64,000 bases of DNA from Cephalotus follicularis (taxonomy: Eukaryota > Streptophyta > Magnoliopsida > Oxalidales > Cephalotaceae). The position numbers and the translations under genes are program-made. Each line of letters begins with the position of its first letter. The first letter of the stretch is position 1. Below the pieces are notes generated by a model. That model was not told where the DNA came from and searched no databases. It was given only the letters and a program-made list of their open reading frames with translations. Of this stretch, positions 1 to 9,884 are shown piece after piece. The stretch covers positions 140,160 to 204,159 of the forward strand of contig BDDD01001675.1 of NCBI GenBank assembly GCA_001972305.1, in the 5' to 3' direction.

Positions 1-129
1 CTAATCAATCGAGGGCCATACAGTCATAGGGGCAGGGAAGCAATAATCCTGCTAAGTCAACCAGATCTAACAACAGAGGTCAAGGAGGTTCTCGACGCAC
101 ACGATCAAGGACACCTGGCTGAAATAGTC

Positions 130-806
130 AACAAAATACAGGTGGATGTACTTTTTGCGGTCGTCAGAATCATGATGAGACCGAATGCTGGAAGAAGATG
201 GGAAAGTGCTTGAGGTGTGCTTCACAAGATCACATGGTGATTAATTGCCCGATGATGAGGGATCAAGCACGCGGACAACAGGGGAGTGCTGGTGTTAGTG
301 GTAGTGTTGCGGCGGATCAACCGCGGAGAGACACTGGAAAGGGAATTGTAAAAGGTAGGGTCTACACCTTATCTAAAGATGATGTGCCAGATTCTACTAC
401 TGTTGTGGGAGGTACTATTTACATATCTGGCATATTAGCCCATGTATTGATTGACCCTGGTGCGACGCATTCATTCATTGCATCTGAATTTGCTCACAAT
501 TTGCATGGCATTACTTCTAGACTGCCTTATGTATTAGTAGTGAGTACTCCTGCGGGTACTTGACTTCTATCTGATACTGTTATGAAAGACTGTGAGATCA
601 TGGTAGCTGGAATTGAATTATCTGCTGACCTGATAGTGTTACCTATCTGGGATTTTGGTATAATCTTGGGGATGGACTGGCTGTATGCTCATCATGCTTG
701 TGTTGACTGCTACAATAGGATGATGACATTTTATCTGCAAGATGGGACTGAGTGCAATTTTATCGGAGAGAAGAATGTTACTGCTCCGATCATTTCCTAT
801 ACTTGA
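130..806 (+). pseudogene. gag zinc knuckle and aspartic protease remnant of G1
   Basis: The first part reads as a cysteine/histidine zinc-knuckle region (CTFCGRQNHDETEC, then CLRCASQDHMVINC), the nucleic-acid-binding end of gag. Next comes a retropepsin-like active-site stretch (VLIDPGATHSFIASEF) in the place of the DTG/DSG motif, then ILGMDWLYAHHACVDC, a typical chromovirus protease end. The order knuckle-protease-RT matches Ty3/gypsy polyproteins. The reading frame is broken. The family call is firm; nothing suggests a host gene. Confidence 0.8.
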
Positions 807-842
807 GCATAGAAATATCTCAAGCAAGGATGTGAAGGCTAT

Positions 843-2109
843 TTGGTGTATGTGATTTATCATACGAAAGGTACGCCCAGTATTGAACAAGTACCTGTTG
901 TATGCAAAATTTCTTATGTGTTTCTAAATGAACTCACTTCGTTGCCACCAGAAAGGGATATAGAGTTCAGTATTGAGCTGCTGCCTGGAACTGCTCCTAT
1001 ATCCAGAGCACCGTACCGAATGGCTCCTGCCGAGCTGAAGGAGTTGAAAGTTCAACTGCAGGACTATCTTGACAAGGGCTTTATCAGACCGAGTGTATCA
1101 CCGTGGGGAGCACCGGTTCTGTTTGTGAAAAAGAAGGATGGATCGATGCGGCTATGTATTGATTACAGGCTGTTAAATCAGGTGACTGTGAAGAACAAGT
1201 ATCCTATACCACATATTGAGGAGTTGATCGACCAATTGCAAGGCTCAACTGTTTTCTCCAAGCTTCACCTAAGAACAGGTTATCATCAGTTGAAGATCCG
1301 AGAGGGTGATGAGGAGAAAACCGCATTTCGAACAAGATATGGGCACTACGAATTTCTGATACTGCCGTTTGGTTTGACAAATGCTCCTGCAGCCTTTATG
1401 TGTCTGATGAACAGAGTGTTCCAACCTTATCTTGACCATTTTGTCGTTATATTCCTAGATGACATCCTGATCTACTCAAAGAGCTTTGAGGAACACATGG
1501 AGCATTTGAGAATTGTACTGCAGATCACCTATTTGCTGGGACGAGGTAGATGAGAGACAAGTGCTTAGACCGTACTTGGTACAAGAAACGACTGATAAGG
1601 TGGAGATGATCAAGAAGAGACTGCTAGCTGCGCAAAGTCGGCAGAAGAGTTACGCCGATATGAAGAGAAGAAAGCTAGAATTCGAGAAGGGAGATCATGT
1701 TTTCTTGAAGATTTCGCCTTCAAAAGGGATACACCATTTTGGCCTCAAGGGAAAGTTGGCTCCTAGGTATATTGGACCTTACGAGATACTGGAGAGCGTA
1801 GGGGAGGTAGCATATCAGATTGCACTACCGCCTAGTTTTTCGGAAGTGCATAACGTATTTCATGTCTCCATGTTACGAAAATACGTACCCAACCCATCTC
1901 ACATTTTGAGCTACGACCCTGGATTCATCAGTCCTAGATTGACATATGAGGAAAGGCTGATAAGGATTGTGGATAGAATGGAAAAGGTTCTAAGGAACAA
2001 GACCATCCCTATGGTAAAGGTGCTATGGCGTTTTCACGGAGCAGAAGAAGCTATGTGGGAGCGTGACGACGAAATGAGGGAGACATTTCCCAACTTGTTC
2101 GGAATGTAA
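843..2109 (+). pseudogene. pol remnant of G1: RT and integrase C-terminus
   Basis: The first half is a Ty3/gypsy [18 protein letters not shown], then [42 protein letters not shown] and the catalytic-type [10 protein letters not shown]. The second half is the end of integrase: SRQKSYADMKRRKLEFEKGD, GPYEILESVGEVAYQIALPP, HNVFHVSMLRKY, then a chromodomain-like tail with VKVLWRFHGAEEAMWE. RNase H and the zinc-binding and catalytic core of integrase are not seen. Broken; fossil. Confidence 0.85.
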
Positions 2110-2142
2110 TGTAAGGGCTAAATTCGAGGACGAAATTTCTTT

Positions 2143-2155
2143 AAGGAGGGGGGAA
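2143..2155 (+). other. polypurine tract of G1
   Basis: AAGGAGGGGGGAA directly before the TGTAATAACC LTR start; the plus-strand primer site expected upstream of a gypsy 3' LTR. Confidence 0.85.
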
Positions 2156-2318
2156 TGTAATAACCGCAAATTCAATTCGTGTACATTGTAATATTGATTA
2201 ATAAAATGTGCACTCATTTGAATTTAATGTCCAGTTGTTATAAAATTGTGATTGGTAATTGCTTGGGATGAATGAATGTACATTTGGTGAAGTATCAAAC
2301 TTAAGAAAACCTAAAACA

Positions 2319-2411
2319 GCCATCGACAGCCGACTGTCACAGGGAAGCAGCCGACTGTCTGAGGCGTGAGTGGACAATCGACTGGCCAATGCATCCAGTC
2401 GACTGGAATGG
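2319..2411 (+). repeat. CAGTCGACTG-type motif block 1 in the G1 LTR
   Basis: Five to six copies or one-off variants of CAGTCGACTG (CAGCCGACTG, CAATCGACTG, CAGTCGACTG) within about 90 bp, 160-255 bp from the LTR start. Irregular spacing separates this from a plain tandem repeat. Confidence 0.8.
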
Positions 2412-3469
2412 TGCAGAATAGGTGCCTGGCAGGCGCAAAGACAGTGATGCCAAGTGTTCTAGAGGTGGCATGCATGGGAAATACGTGTCACGAGCTGCCA
2501 TAACATGCAAGGGGAGTGCCTTGCTTGTCCTCTATTCCTTCTGCAAATTGTAGACCTGCAACATGCAAGAATCAAAAGAGAGAAAGGTGAGTAAGAGATA
2601 GAAAGAAGAGAGAAAAGAAGGGCATGTGATGAGACAAGGAGGAGTTAAAGAACTCTGGCGAATTCAAGGTCCCTGAGCCCTATATCAGCTGTGCATGAAC
2701 TGAGAGTGAGTGTTAGAAACACTGAATATTGAGGAGAGTTACTGAAATTATTGGAGCTTGTATTGAGGAATTGTAGAGAACTCAAAGAGGGAGACTTGGA
2801 AGCTTGGATTCTCCTGGTAAGTTCCCATTCGAACTCACTGTTATTGTGATAATAGTTTATCTAAGTGGATGTTCGATATCTCCTGATAAATGGTTAAGGA
2901 TAACAATCTCTTGAAATGATTTAGAAATGGTAATGAGAGGGAGAAGAATATGAATAAGGAACTTTGAGAGTTTAAGTAACTTTAACTCGAATTATAGTTG
3001 TTGATTAGTTGTTATAAACTTACTGATTCCCTTCAGCATACCTACTGTTGAACATGAAAATCAGTAGATGGATTGAGTAAGTTATTTGGAATATGGGAAA
3101 GTGTTTTAAATGGGATTAGAGACTTAGAAGTTATAGTAATCCTTGATTCAACCAGATAAAGATTATAGTAATTGATTAGTATATATACATACTGATTTCA
3201 TGTATATATCTCCTGTCGCAAATGCAAATATAGACTGAAAACTACTGGAATTATAGAAGTGATTGGTGAAAGAGTCTTGGAGACAAGAAGAGAAAGATCA
3301 CTCCAATTGATCTTGGGATAAGCTATTGAGGTAGGGGTAATGATATGTTATGGAAGATATATTATGCATATCATGTATGTATATTTTCCTGCATTGTTGC
3401 ATGTATGGATTGGATTGCAATAGACATGGAAATATTTATAACCTGCTACTGCCTGCATTTCTGGGCAGA

Positions 3470-3596
3470 AGCAGTCGACTGTTCTTCATGGCAGTCGACT
3501 GCTCAACATATTCAGTCGACTGTTAAGTAAAGACAGTCGACTACTCAATCCCAACAGCCGACTGTTCTTGAGAGCACTCGACTGTCCTGGGTAAAA
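3470..3596 (+). repeat. CAGTCGACTG-type motif block 2 in the G1 LTR
   Basis: Six copies in about 125 bp; four contain an exact GTCGAC core, the others are CAGCCGACTG and CACTCGACTG. The block lies about 1.3 kb into the LTR. Confidence 0.85.
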
Positions 3597-5386
3597 ATGT
3601 ATAACATAGATTGAATTGCTACTGTTTTGAAATGTTGTTACTGTATATGCTACCATTAGATTAGTATATACTGTATTGGTGTTATTAATACCACTACCAC
3701 TCACATTCAACGATCGAACCAATTTAGTGCTATATGCACAAATTATGATACCAACTATCATTTTCAAATGAAAGATTATTGCCAAATGGACTACTGATTT
3801 TCCTCCTATATGAGAGGCACTTCCTGTTTTGTTTCCAAACTGGAAACCACTACTGTATTGATATCGTTTTCCTCATATGAGATGAACGATCACTGGAATG
3901 TCATATGTTTCTTAAGAAAACACTTTGATATTGCATATTATTTATATATGTAATATTATTATTGAATTGTACTGATTGAATTGATTGTCTATGCATATTG
4001 CCGATTAGTCGAGTGATGGCAGATGTCACTGGCAAACGGAGGTGGTCCTATGTGCCAGGAGTTGGCTAGAGTACACACCAAAACTGCCTGCAATGTAGAG
4101 CTTGATTGTTAACTGACCGCTAAAAGCCGGCAGCACTGTTTACCTCCTATCATCAGCAGAGTTGGGGTGATAGCTAGGTGGCTCGACGTAGGCTAGGGAT
4201 TAGCGACGTGTTGAGCCCAATACTGGTCTTCGGACAAACCACTGGATTGATTGATTGTACCCTTGTGCGGTATTCTTGCATATGGATTGTTTATGGCCAC
4301 TTGGCTCATTTAAATGTTATTATAAATATAAACTGTCATACACGTTGCATTCATATATTCCTTAGCATGCATTATCTTCCTACTTAGCCAAGTGAAAACA
4401 ACGGCTAACCCCTACAATTTCAAATTAAGCGAAGACGATCGGAGTCTGCTGCTGAAGCTTGGAGAGCTTCTATTTGTCAACTTAAGGTTGTTATTTATGA
4501 TGTTGTATTGTAATTTGAAATAAACGGTTCATACCCCGTATTCTAGTATTTCCTTACGTTAAGGATAATTCTTGGATTATGCCTGCACGTAGTATGGGAT
4601 GCGTGCGGATGACTTTGTCACACCCCGTTTTCCAAAAAGACATATGGCGGTAGCAATTAACATAATTAATGCGGCTTAACCAATTTTACGATAAATTTAA
4701 ACCTTTTTAAACCGGTACATCAGTTGCGGAAGCCTTTAAATATAAGCTGAACTAACAATCGTAACACGCATCCCATACTACATGTTACAGCAAAACAACA
4801 TCATTGTTAACTGCTCAAGAAACGGAGCGTGATATAACCATCATTTAAACCATAAACATCTCGCATAGAGAAGTCCAGATATAAAAATCAATTACCAAAG
4901 CATTGTTCCAAGACCCCAAATACAATATCCAAATTGAACAAGTACAAAACATCATCCTCTCCAACATGAGTAGGATTATCATAATACAAAAACAGCTTAA
5001 ACAACCTTCAGATAGCAGCTCCCGAAATAGCTTAAACCACACTGTTGGATTATCTCTGTCACACTGAAACCGCAGGGGGATAGCCTTTGTCCTCACTCGG
5101 CAAAGCATAAAAAAACATTTTGGGATCAAGTAACGAATGTCATGAAATGAATGCATTCATGATGCAGTACGTGAATAACATAGGATATGCATGAACACAT
5201 ATATACATCCGCAAGAAGGTATCACCCGCGGGTCACAATAACACAAGCACAAGACTATCCCCAAAGGGCCAGATACAATGATCAGGTCGCTAAGGACCCA
5301 TTAAGCCATATTAAAGTTGCTGACACCCAGGCTCAACAACCGGTTATTTACACAAGAGTGCTTAGCATCCAAATGGGAGTCCCTGG

Positions 5387-5680
5387 CAACTTGCCCAGCA
5401 GAGCTTAATAACCATTTTTTGGGAAACCCTAGCTACTTACCCAACAGAGCTTAGTGGCTACTGTATACGGAACTTCCAACTGCTTTCCCAACAGAGCTCA
5501 GTAGTGGAATTCCTAGCTACTTACCCAACAGAGTTTAGTAACCCAAACAAGCCATCATAAGTAATTAACAAATAAGAAATACTTGCAATAAAAACATTCC
5601 AAATGAGATCCCAAATGAGCATTAGTCCTTTTAAACATGGTTTACCGTTTCAACTACTCACCCAACAGAGTTTAGTAGTT
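5387..5680 (-). repeat. Five imperfect hairpin units around CCCAACAGAG in the solo LTR
   Basis: Units at about 5387-5411, 5431-5459, 5478-5507, 5515-5541 and 5652-5680 share the core CCCAACAGAG (first unit CCCAGCAGAG). Most are flanked by complementary arms, best in the last unit, where AACTACT and AGTAGTT pair perfectly. On the transcribed (minus) strand the loop reads CTCTGTTGGG. Confidence 0.7.
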
Positions 5681-6123
5681 ATCAAAATTTCACAGTCCTT
5701 CTCAAGAATTTTATAAGTATAAATCTTGAAACATATATATTTTTTCACTCAAATATATAAGAATCCTTTTCAATCCTTTTCAATCCTTTTCAAGTAGTTT
5801 AGTGTATCATAAAATACTTGAAAACCGTACATTTTAAAGATATACTCTGATCCTTCAAAAATACTCATGTTCGTATAACATAATTTCAAACATTTGAAAT
5901 CATTCGTACAGTCCTTATTAGAAAAAATATATATATATTTCCACACAATGTCATATACATATTTCTCAAATCTAAACCATTTAAGAAATCATGCGGTATC
6001 ACAACAAAGCAAATCACAGCAGTATTAAATGCAACCGTATGCTCAAACATGCCTAGGGTGGCTTCTAGAATCATTCTGGAGCTAACGGATCCAAAATGAG
6101 TCAAACCATACAACCCAGGAGGA

Positions 6124-6660
6124 AAGACGTCGATGTCTTTCCAAACGCGTCGATGTCCATTGTCCCAAAAGCGTCGAGGTTCATTCCCAAAGTCACAGCT
6201 TGAAACAGTACGAATGCGTCGACGTCTTTTCTGTAGGTGTCGATGCCTACGAACCAAAGTCGATGTTCATCACAATGCGTCAACGTTTAAGGTAGGAACC
6301 TTAACACGTCCTCACGTTATGTACAAGTCCTGATGTATGACAACCAAAGACGTCGATGCCTTCCATAGACGTCGATGCTTAAGTGGTACCAGAAGGTGTC
6401 ACGACAACCAAACTCCGTTTCAAAGAAGAATCCATCCTCCCTTCGTGCATACACATCCCAGATACACCACTTACGGCGTAACACGCACCACTGGCTATCC
6501 ATATGTATCACCAAATCATCAACCCATCAAAAGTCCACAAGTCCAGAAGCAAACGTTGCAGTTTTGTAAATGTTTGAAATTGAGATCGACGCTTAACAAA
6601 GGCGTCGACGTCTATCGTCTCATCGCCTAAAGATATCGATGCTTATCAAAAAAGCATCGA
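6124..6660 (-). repeat. GCGTCGACGC-type motif block 2 in the solo LTR
   Basis: More than ten copies or near copies (GCGTCGACGT, GACGTCGATGCC, GGCGTCGACGTC, GCATCGACAT) in two clusters, 6124-6372 and 6585-6660. In LTR coordinates this is about 1.1-1.6 kb from the LTR start. Many variants differ from the palindrome by C to T or G to A at a CpG. Confidence 0.8.
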
Positions 6661-7417
6661 CATGCAAGAGTCCAGAACACTGTCTCTTTCGTTCTATCCA
6701 CAACCAGGGGTACTCAACCCATATACACATACAATCAAGCATGGGATTCACCCAGAAATCAACATGCATATATAGTTTACACCAACAGGTGTTCATATCA
6801 TCAATCAAACATTTAGTTCAACTCCCAACCAGCATGCAATTCATGCATTTCATTCATGGCAACACATTAGTTTGAACTCAAAATGCACATATACTTCCCC
6901 TACCTCTGGTTTCAAGTTAGAAACCTCGTAAGTCCACCTCTTTGAGTTCCCAGGTCCTGGCCACAGCAGCTCCAAGATCCTCTTAGCAGCTGCTACCCAC
7001 GAGCTCCCAGTCTCCAGCTCCAACAAGTTCGACAATGGTGGCTCTTACTCACTGGTTTCCTCCTCTTACTTTCTTTTGGTGTTTTAAACGAGCGAGAGAG
7101 GTGGGGAGGGGTTGTTCTTATGCAGGTGCCTCCCCCAACCTCTTTCTCCTAGCATTCAATGGGTAATCTCGTGTTCTCTCCCTCTTTCCCAGAACTCTGC
7201 ATTTTTCCTTTGTTTTCTTCTCCTCTTTTCCTTTGCAGGTTCCGTGCATGGTAACACTTGTTACCTACATCACCCATCTTCAGTCATGCAGGTCAGGAAG
7301 CCATTGTACATGATCAACACGTCTCCTTCCCGTGTCTCAAGGCGTCTGCATGGATCCTAAATCCTTCCCTCTGCACGTTACTCTGTCAAGTCGTAACGTG
7401 ACAGACATTCTTTTAAA

Positions 7418-7572
7418 AGGCGTCGACGTCTTTCCTTGGACGTTGATGTCTTTTCCACTTTCGTGAGAAAGTATCTATGTCATCACCCTACATCGACGTG
7501 CATGTCCATGCATTCACGTGCATCTCAGTTCCAAAAGGCGTTGATGTCTTTCCAAAGACGTCGATGCGTTTA
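7418..7572 (-). repeat. GCGTCGACGC-type motif block 1 in the solo LTR
   Basis: Five copies or near copies (GGCGTCGACGTC, GACGTTGATGTC, ACATCGACGTG, GGCGTTGATGTC, GACGTCGATGCG) at about 170-320 bp from the LTR start as read on the minus strand. Confidence 0.75.
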
Positions 7573-7960
7573 CCTCAAAACTGTGCCATTTTCAAGTTTA
7601 GCACACATATTTCTTTCTCCAAACAATATTTAGGGTTTTTAAGCATCTTGAGGTTGAAAACTCAACCATTCTTATTAACTCAATAATAATATTTCAACAA
7701 AATTGAAATATTACATTGTGCAAAAATCTCGGGCGTTACAGACTTGTATTTATGTTCCGGCTTATCGAATGCTTCCGCAAATTTATTTATGAATTGTTAA
7801 TTGGAATGCTGGAATATTATTATGCTTATTTATGATATTACCATATAGGCTTGTCTGTACTGGAATCTGAATAACGGGGTGTGACAAGCTGTGCTTTTGG
7901 AAGCAAGAAGACTCATTTGAAGAAGGAAGGAGCTACTCCATTCATGTGAGAAATTCCGCA

Positions 7961-8119
7961 TGCTCCTCCCTATTGATTATATTTAACTATATATGTATGC
8001 TCAAAAGATCCTGGAAACGAACTATATTGCTTGATATTCATGAGATCATCACACAATATATATATTAGGGTTTTATGCATCTAGATATTTTATTGCTAAA
8101 TCACCATAAGGTTCCAAAA
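7961..8119 (+). repeat. 5' LTR remnant of copia A
   Basis: From TGCTCCTCCCTATTG onward this matches the end of the 3' LTR at 41415-41576 and stops just before the primer site. Confidence 0.85.
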
Positions 8120-8122
8120 AAA

Positions 8123-8135
8123 TGGTATCAGAGCC
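8123..8135 (+). other. primer-binding site of copia A (initiator Met tRNA)
   Basis: TGGTATCAGAGCC, complementary to the 3' end of plant initiator-Met tRNA, four bases after the LTR end. Confidence 0.93.
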
Positions 8136-8245
8136 GGATTTGAAGCATATATATAGTTAGAAACATGTTTGTTGAAGATATGCTTAAATTGTTTGGGTTT
8201 AATTCGTCAGACGGAAGCATGGGATGCAAATTTGTGACTTAGAAT

Positions 8246-8581
8246 TTTCTACAGTCGCGAAAGCGTTGACGCCTTCGAGATAAGCCTCGATGCCTATGCG
8301 CGATACCGCTGCAGGAATCACACGAAGATGCGTAAAGCGTCGACGCCTTTGAGAAAAGCATTGACGCTTACGCGCTGAAGAGCAGACGCTTTTGAGAAAA
8401 GCGTTGACGCTTATGCGTTAAAACTGCGTCTTCACTCGAGTAAGACGTCGTTGCCTATGTGTAAAATGATCGACGCTTTTGGGAAAAGTGTCGATGCTTA
8501 CGCGCACAAAGGATTGCAAGCGTTGACGCTTCACGCATGGACGTCGACGCTTTGTGTAAAAGCGTCGACGGTTTTGCGTTA
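8246..8581 (+). repeat. GCGTCGACGC motif array in the copia A leader
   Basis: About eleven copies or variants (GCGTTGACGC, GCGTCGACGC, GCATTGACGC, GTGTCGATGC and others) at roughly 20-45 bp spacing between primer site and gag. Many are preceded by GAGAAAA or TGTAAAA and followed by CTTNNGCG, so the local unit is longer than the palindrome. The same motif type occurs in gypsy and Sirevirus LTRs here. Confidence 0.85.
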
Positions 8582-9200
8582 ATATTACGGGAAAAAGAGT
8601 TTGTCCCAATTTACCCAATCAATTGTCTAGTTTTTTAGAATTATATCTATCAAGTTTAATTATTGATTCAATGAGATTGAATATGCATGATGGTTTGGCT
8701 ATGTACATGACCTAGTTTTATCTTATTTAATTCAAGTATTCGATGTATAATTTTATTTCATGTTTTTCGGGTTGTAATATTTTAGAGATTTGCATGTCTC
8801 TCTTCTTCCTCTTAATTTGTATATGTAATTCTTCTTCACCTCCTTGTAACTCCCTTTGATTTATTTCAAGGTTTCTATATTTTATAGTTGGTTTATGTAA
8901 TTGAAGAGCGAGCGTTGCAGCAGAAGCAGGTTCGAGGAGAACGAAGATATTACAAGACCCATGCATGTATGGAAATGAATGTATGATTGTAATAACATAG
9001 CTAGGAATGAGACCAGCAGCTTGTTTGAGAGTCAAACAAGTTGCAGTAGTAAAATTCCATAACCTGCCATTAGATTATAGTATGTATGTGATGCATGTTT
9101 AAATTTTGTTCTTGAGGTTCGAACGGTTTCCCCCTTACAGGTTCCAACGGCCTCTCCATATTATGCCATCTACCTGTAATTTGATTAATAAAGGGCTGGC

Positions 9201-9246
<46 letters not shown>
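9201..9246 (+). repeat. (TAA)n microsatellite
   Basis: About 15 uninterrupted TAA units within the copia A leader. Runs of asparagine or isoleucine codons read from it are artefacts. Confidence 0.98.
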
Positions 9247-9249
<3 letters not shown>

Positions 9250-9345
9250 ACTTCTATTATTATTCCTCAATTATACCATGATATCAAGTTAAAGTGAAAC
9301 AGTCACAAGAGAGTGTTCGGTCGTTGCCTTCAGCCATTACAACTA

Positions 9346-9693
9346 ATATAGATTCTTTTAGAAATTGTAAGTGTTTTGGCCCCCGTCAAGGCTTGCTTTT
9401 TCTAGGGACATCTATATGAGTTGAACATGAGATGTACATACAGATGAATTGTGAAAGTGAGTGTTTTGGCCCCCGTCAAGATTCACATTCATTGATTCAT
9501 TGTGTGTAGGATGGTAGGTTAAACTTGACTAGAATGCATATGGCGTTTTGGCCCCCATCAAGGTCATGTGTAGACTAGAGGCAAAAGCGATAATCGGGAA
9601 TCATGCTATTGTATGGTTGGCAAGAGTTTACCTAACTACAAGATTCAGTATAGCGTTTTGGCCCCCATCAAGGTTATATTGAATATGTTGTAG
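9346..9693 (+). promoter_or_regulatory. Array of four RNA hairpins with one shared loop in the copia A leader
   Basis: The 17-nt string TTTTGGCCCCCRTCAAG occurs at 9374-9390, 9464-9480 (R=G), 9546-9562 and 9656-9672 (R=A). Each is flanked by its own complementary arms. Hairpin 1 (9346-9417): ATATAGAT/ATCTATAT plus TAGAAA and GTAAGT pairings. Hairpin 2 (9444-9492): ATGAAT/ATTCAT and GTGAGT/ATTCAC. Hairpin 3 (9529-9578): CTAG/CTAG and TGCATATGGC/GTCATGTGTA. Hairpin 4 (9636-9693): CTACAA/TTGTAG and ATTCAGTATAGC/GTTATATTGAAT. The stems differ in sequence but pair, partly through G-U pairs. The array lies just upstream of gag, where packaging, dimerization or translation signals are expected; the role is inferred only. 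Confidence 0.75.
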
Positions 9694-9884
9694 GACACTG
9701 ATCCCTACTCAGAAATGAGATCCATGGGACTTAGATTGTTGATTATCGTCTCCCATAATATTTGAGGGTTATGGGATTCGCGTAAAACAGTGTGAGCCTG
9801 AGAGGAAAAACACCTAAAAGGTTATAAACATTTAAATTGAATTTATCTAAATATATTTTTTATTTTATATATGCAGAAATCGCA

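Larger units (their letters stand above)
4616..7740 (-). mobile_element. Solo gypsy LTR nested in the G1 LTR
   Basis: Read on the minus strand it starts TGTAACGCCCGAGATTTT (7740) and ends AAACGGGGTGTGACA (4616), 3125 bp. The 5-bp target duplication GACTT is exact (4611-4615 and 7741-7745). No primer site, polypurine tract or coding region lies beside it, so this is a solo LTR. It belongs to the same broad LTR group as the G3 LTRs (shared first bases, shared AGCCGAGTGAGGACAAAGGC box, read in reverse at about 5080-5104). It carries GCGTCGACGC-type motif blocks. Confidence 0.93.
1..7886 (+). mobile_element. Ty3/gypsy element G1 (Tekay/Del-like chromovirus), 3' half with 3' LTR
   Basis: The left end lies outside the window. 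Parts in order are gag zinc knuckle, aspartic protease, reverse transcriptase, the basic C-terminal part of integrase with a chromodomain-like tail, a polypurine tract and a long 3' LTR. RNase H and the integrase core are not seen. The clade call rests on the C-terminal pattern (HNVFHVSMLRKY, then a tail ending MRETFPNLF) and on the AAGGAGGGGGG tract before a TGTAAT LTR start, both usual in Tekay/Del. The element is broken in several places. A separate solo LTR sits inside its 3' LTR. The LTR is followed by unrelated DNA, not by a primer site, so 7886 is the true right end. Confidence 0.85.
2156..7886 (+). repeat. 3' LTR of G1, split by a solo LTR
   Basis: It starts TGTAATAACC after the polypurine tract and ends GGGGTGTGACA at 7886. 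Without the inserted solo LTR and one copy of its target duplication it is about 2.6 kb, close to the 2587 bp of the G3 LTR at 34620-37206. Like that LTR it carries two blocks of GTCGAC-core motifs, a purine-rich stretch, a donor-like site (CCTGGTAAGT, about 2814) and a box related to AGCCGAGTGAGGACAAAGGC near 4386. No coding potential; the small open frames here are chance. Confidence 0.85.

Noticed and set aside
3345-3785. Small open frames on both strands
   Set aside because: Inside the G1 LTR, crossing motif block 2; no recognisable product.
7887-7960. Possible start of the copia A 5' LTR
   Set aside because: Could not be matched to the 3' LTR; left unassigned. G1 may have inserted into that LTR, but the left flank of G1 is outside the window.
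8123-8135. tRNA-like string TGGTATCAGAGCC
   Set aside because: It is only the primer-binding complement of initiator-Met tRNA; no tRNA fold or gene around it.
8246-8581. Regularly repeated palindromes suggestive of a CRISPR array
   Set aside because: Repeats are 10-14 bp with irregular, related spacers in plant retroelement DNA; no cas genes.
9106-9297. Open frames with runs of Asn (plus) or Ile (minus)
   Set aside because: Read from the (TAA)n microsatellite; no other coding signal.
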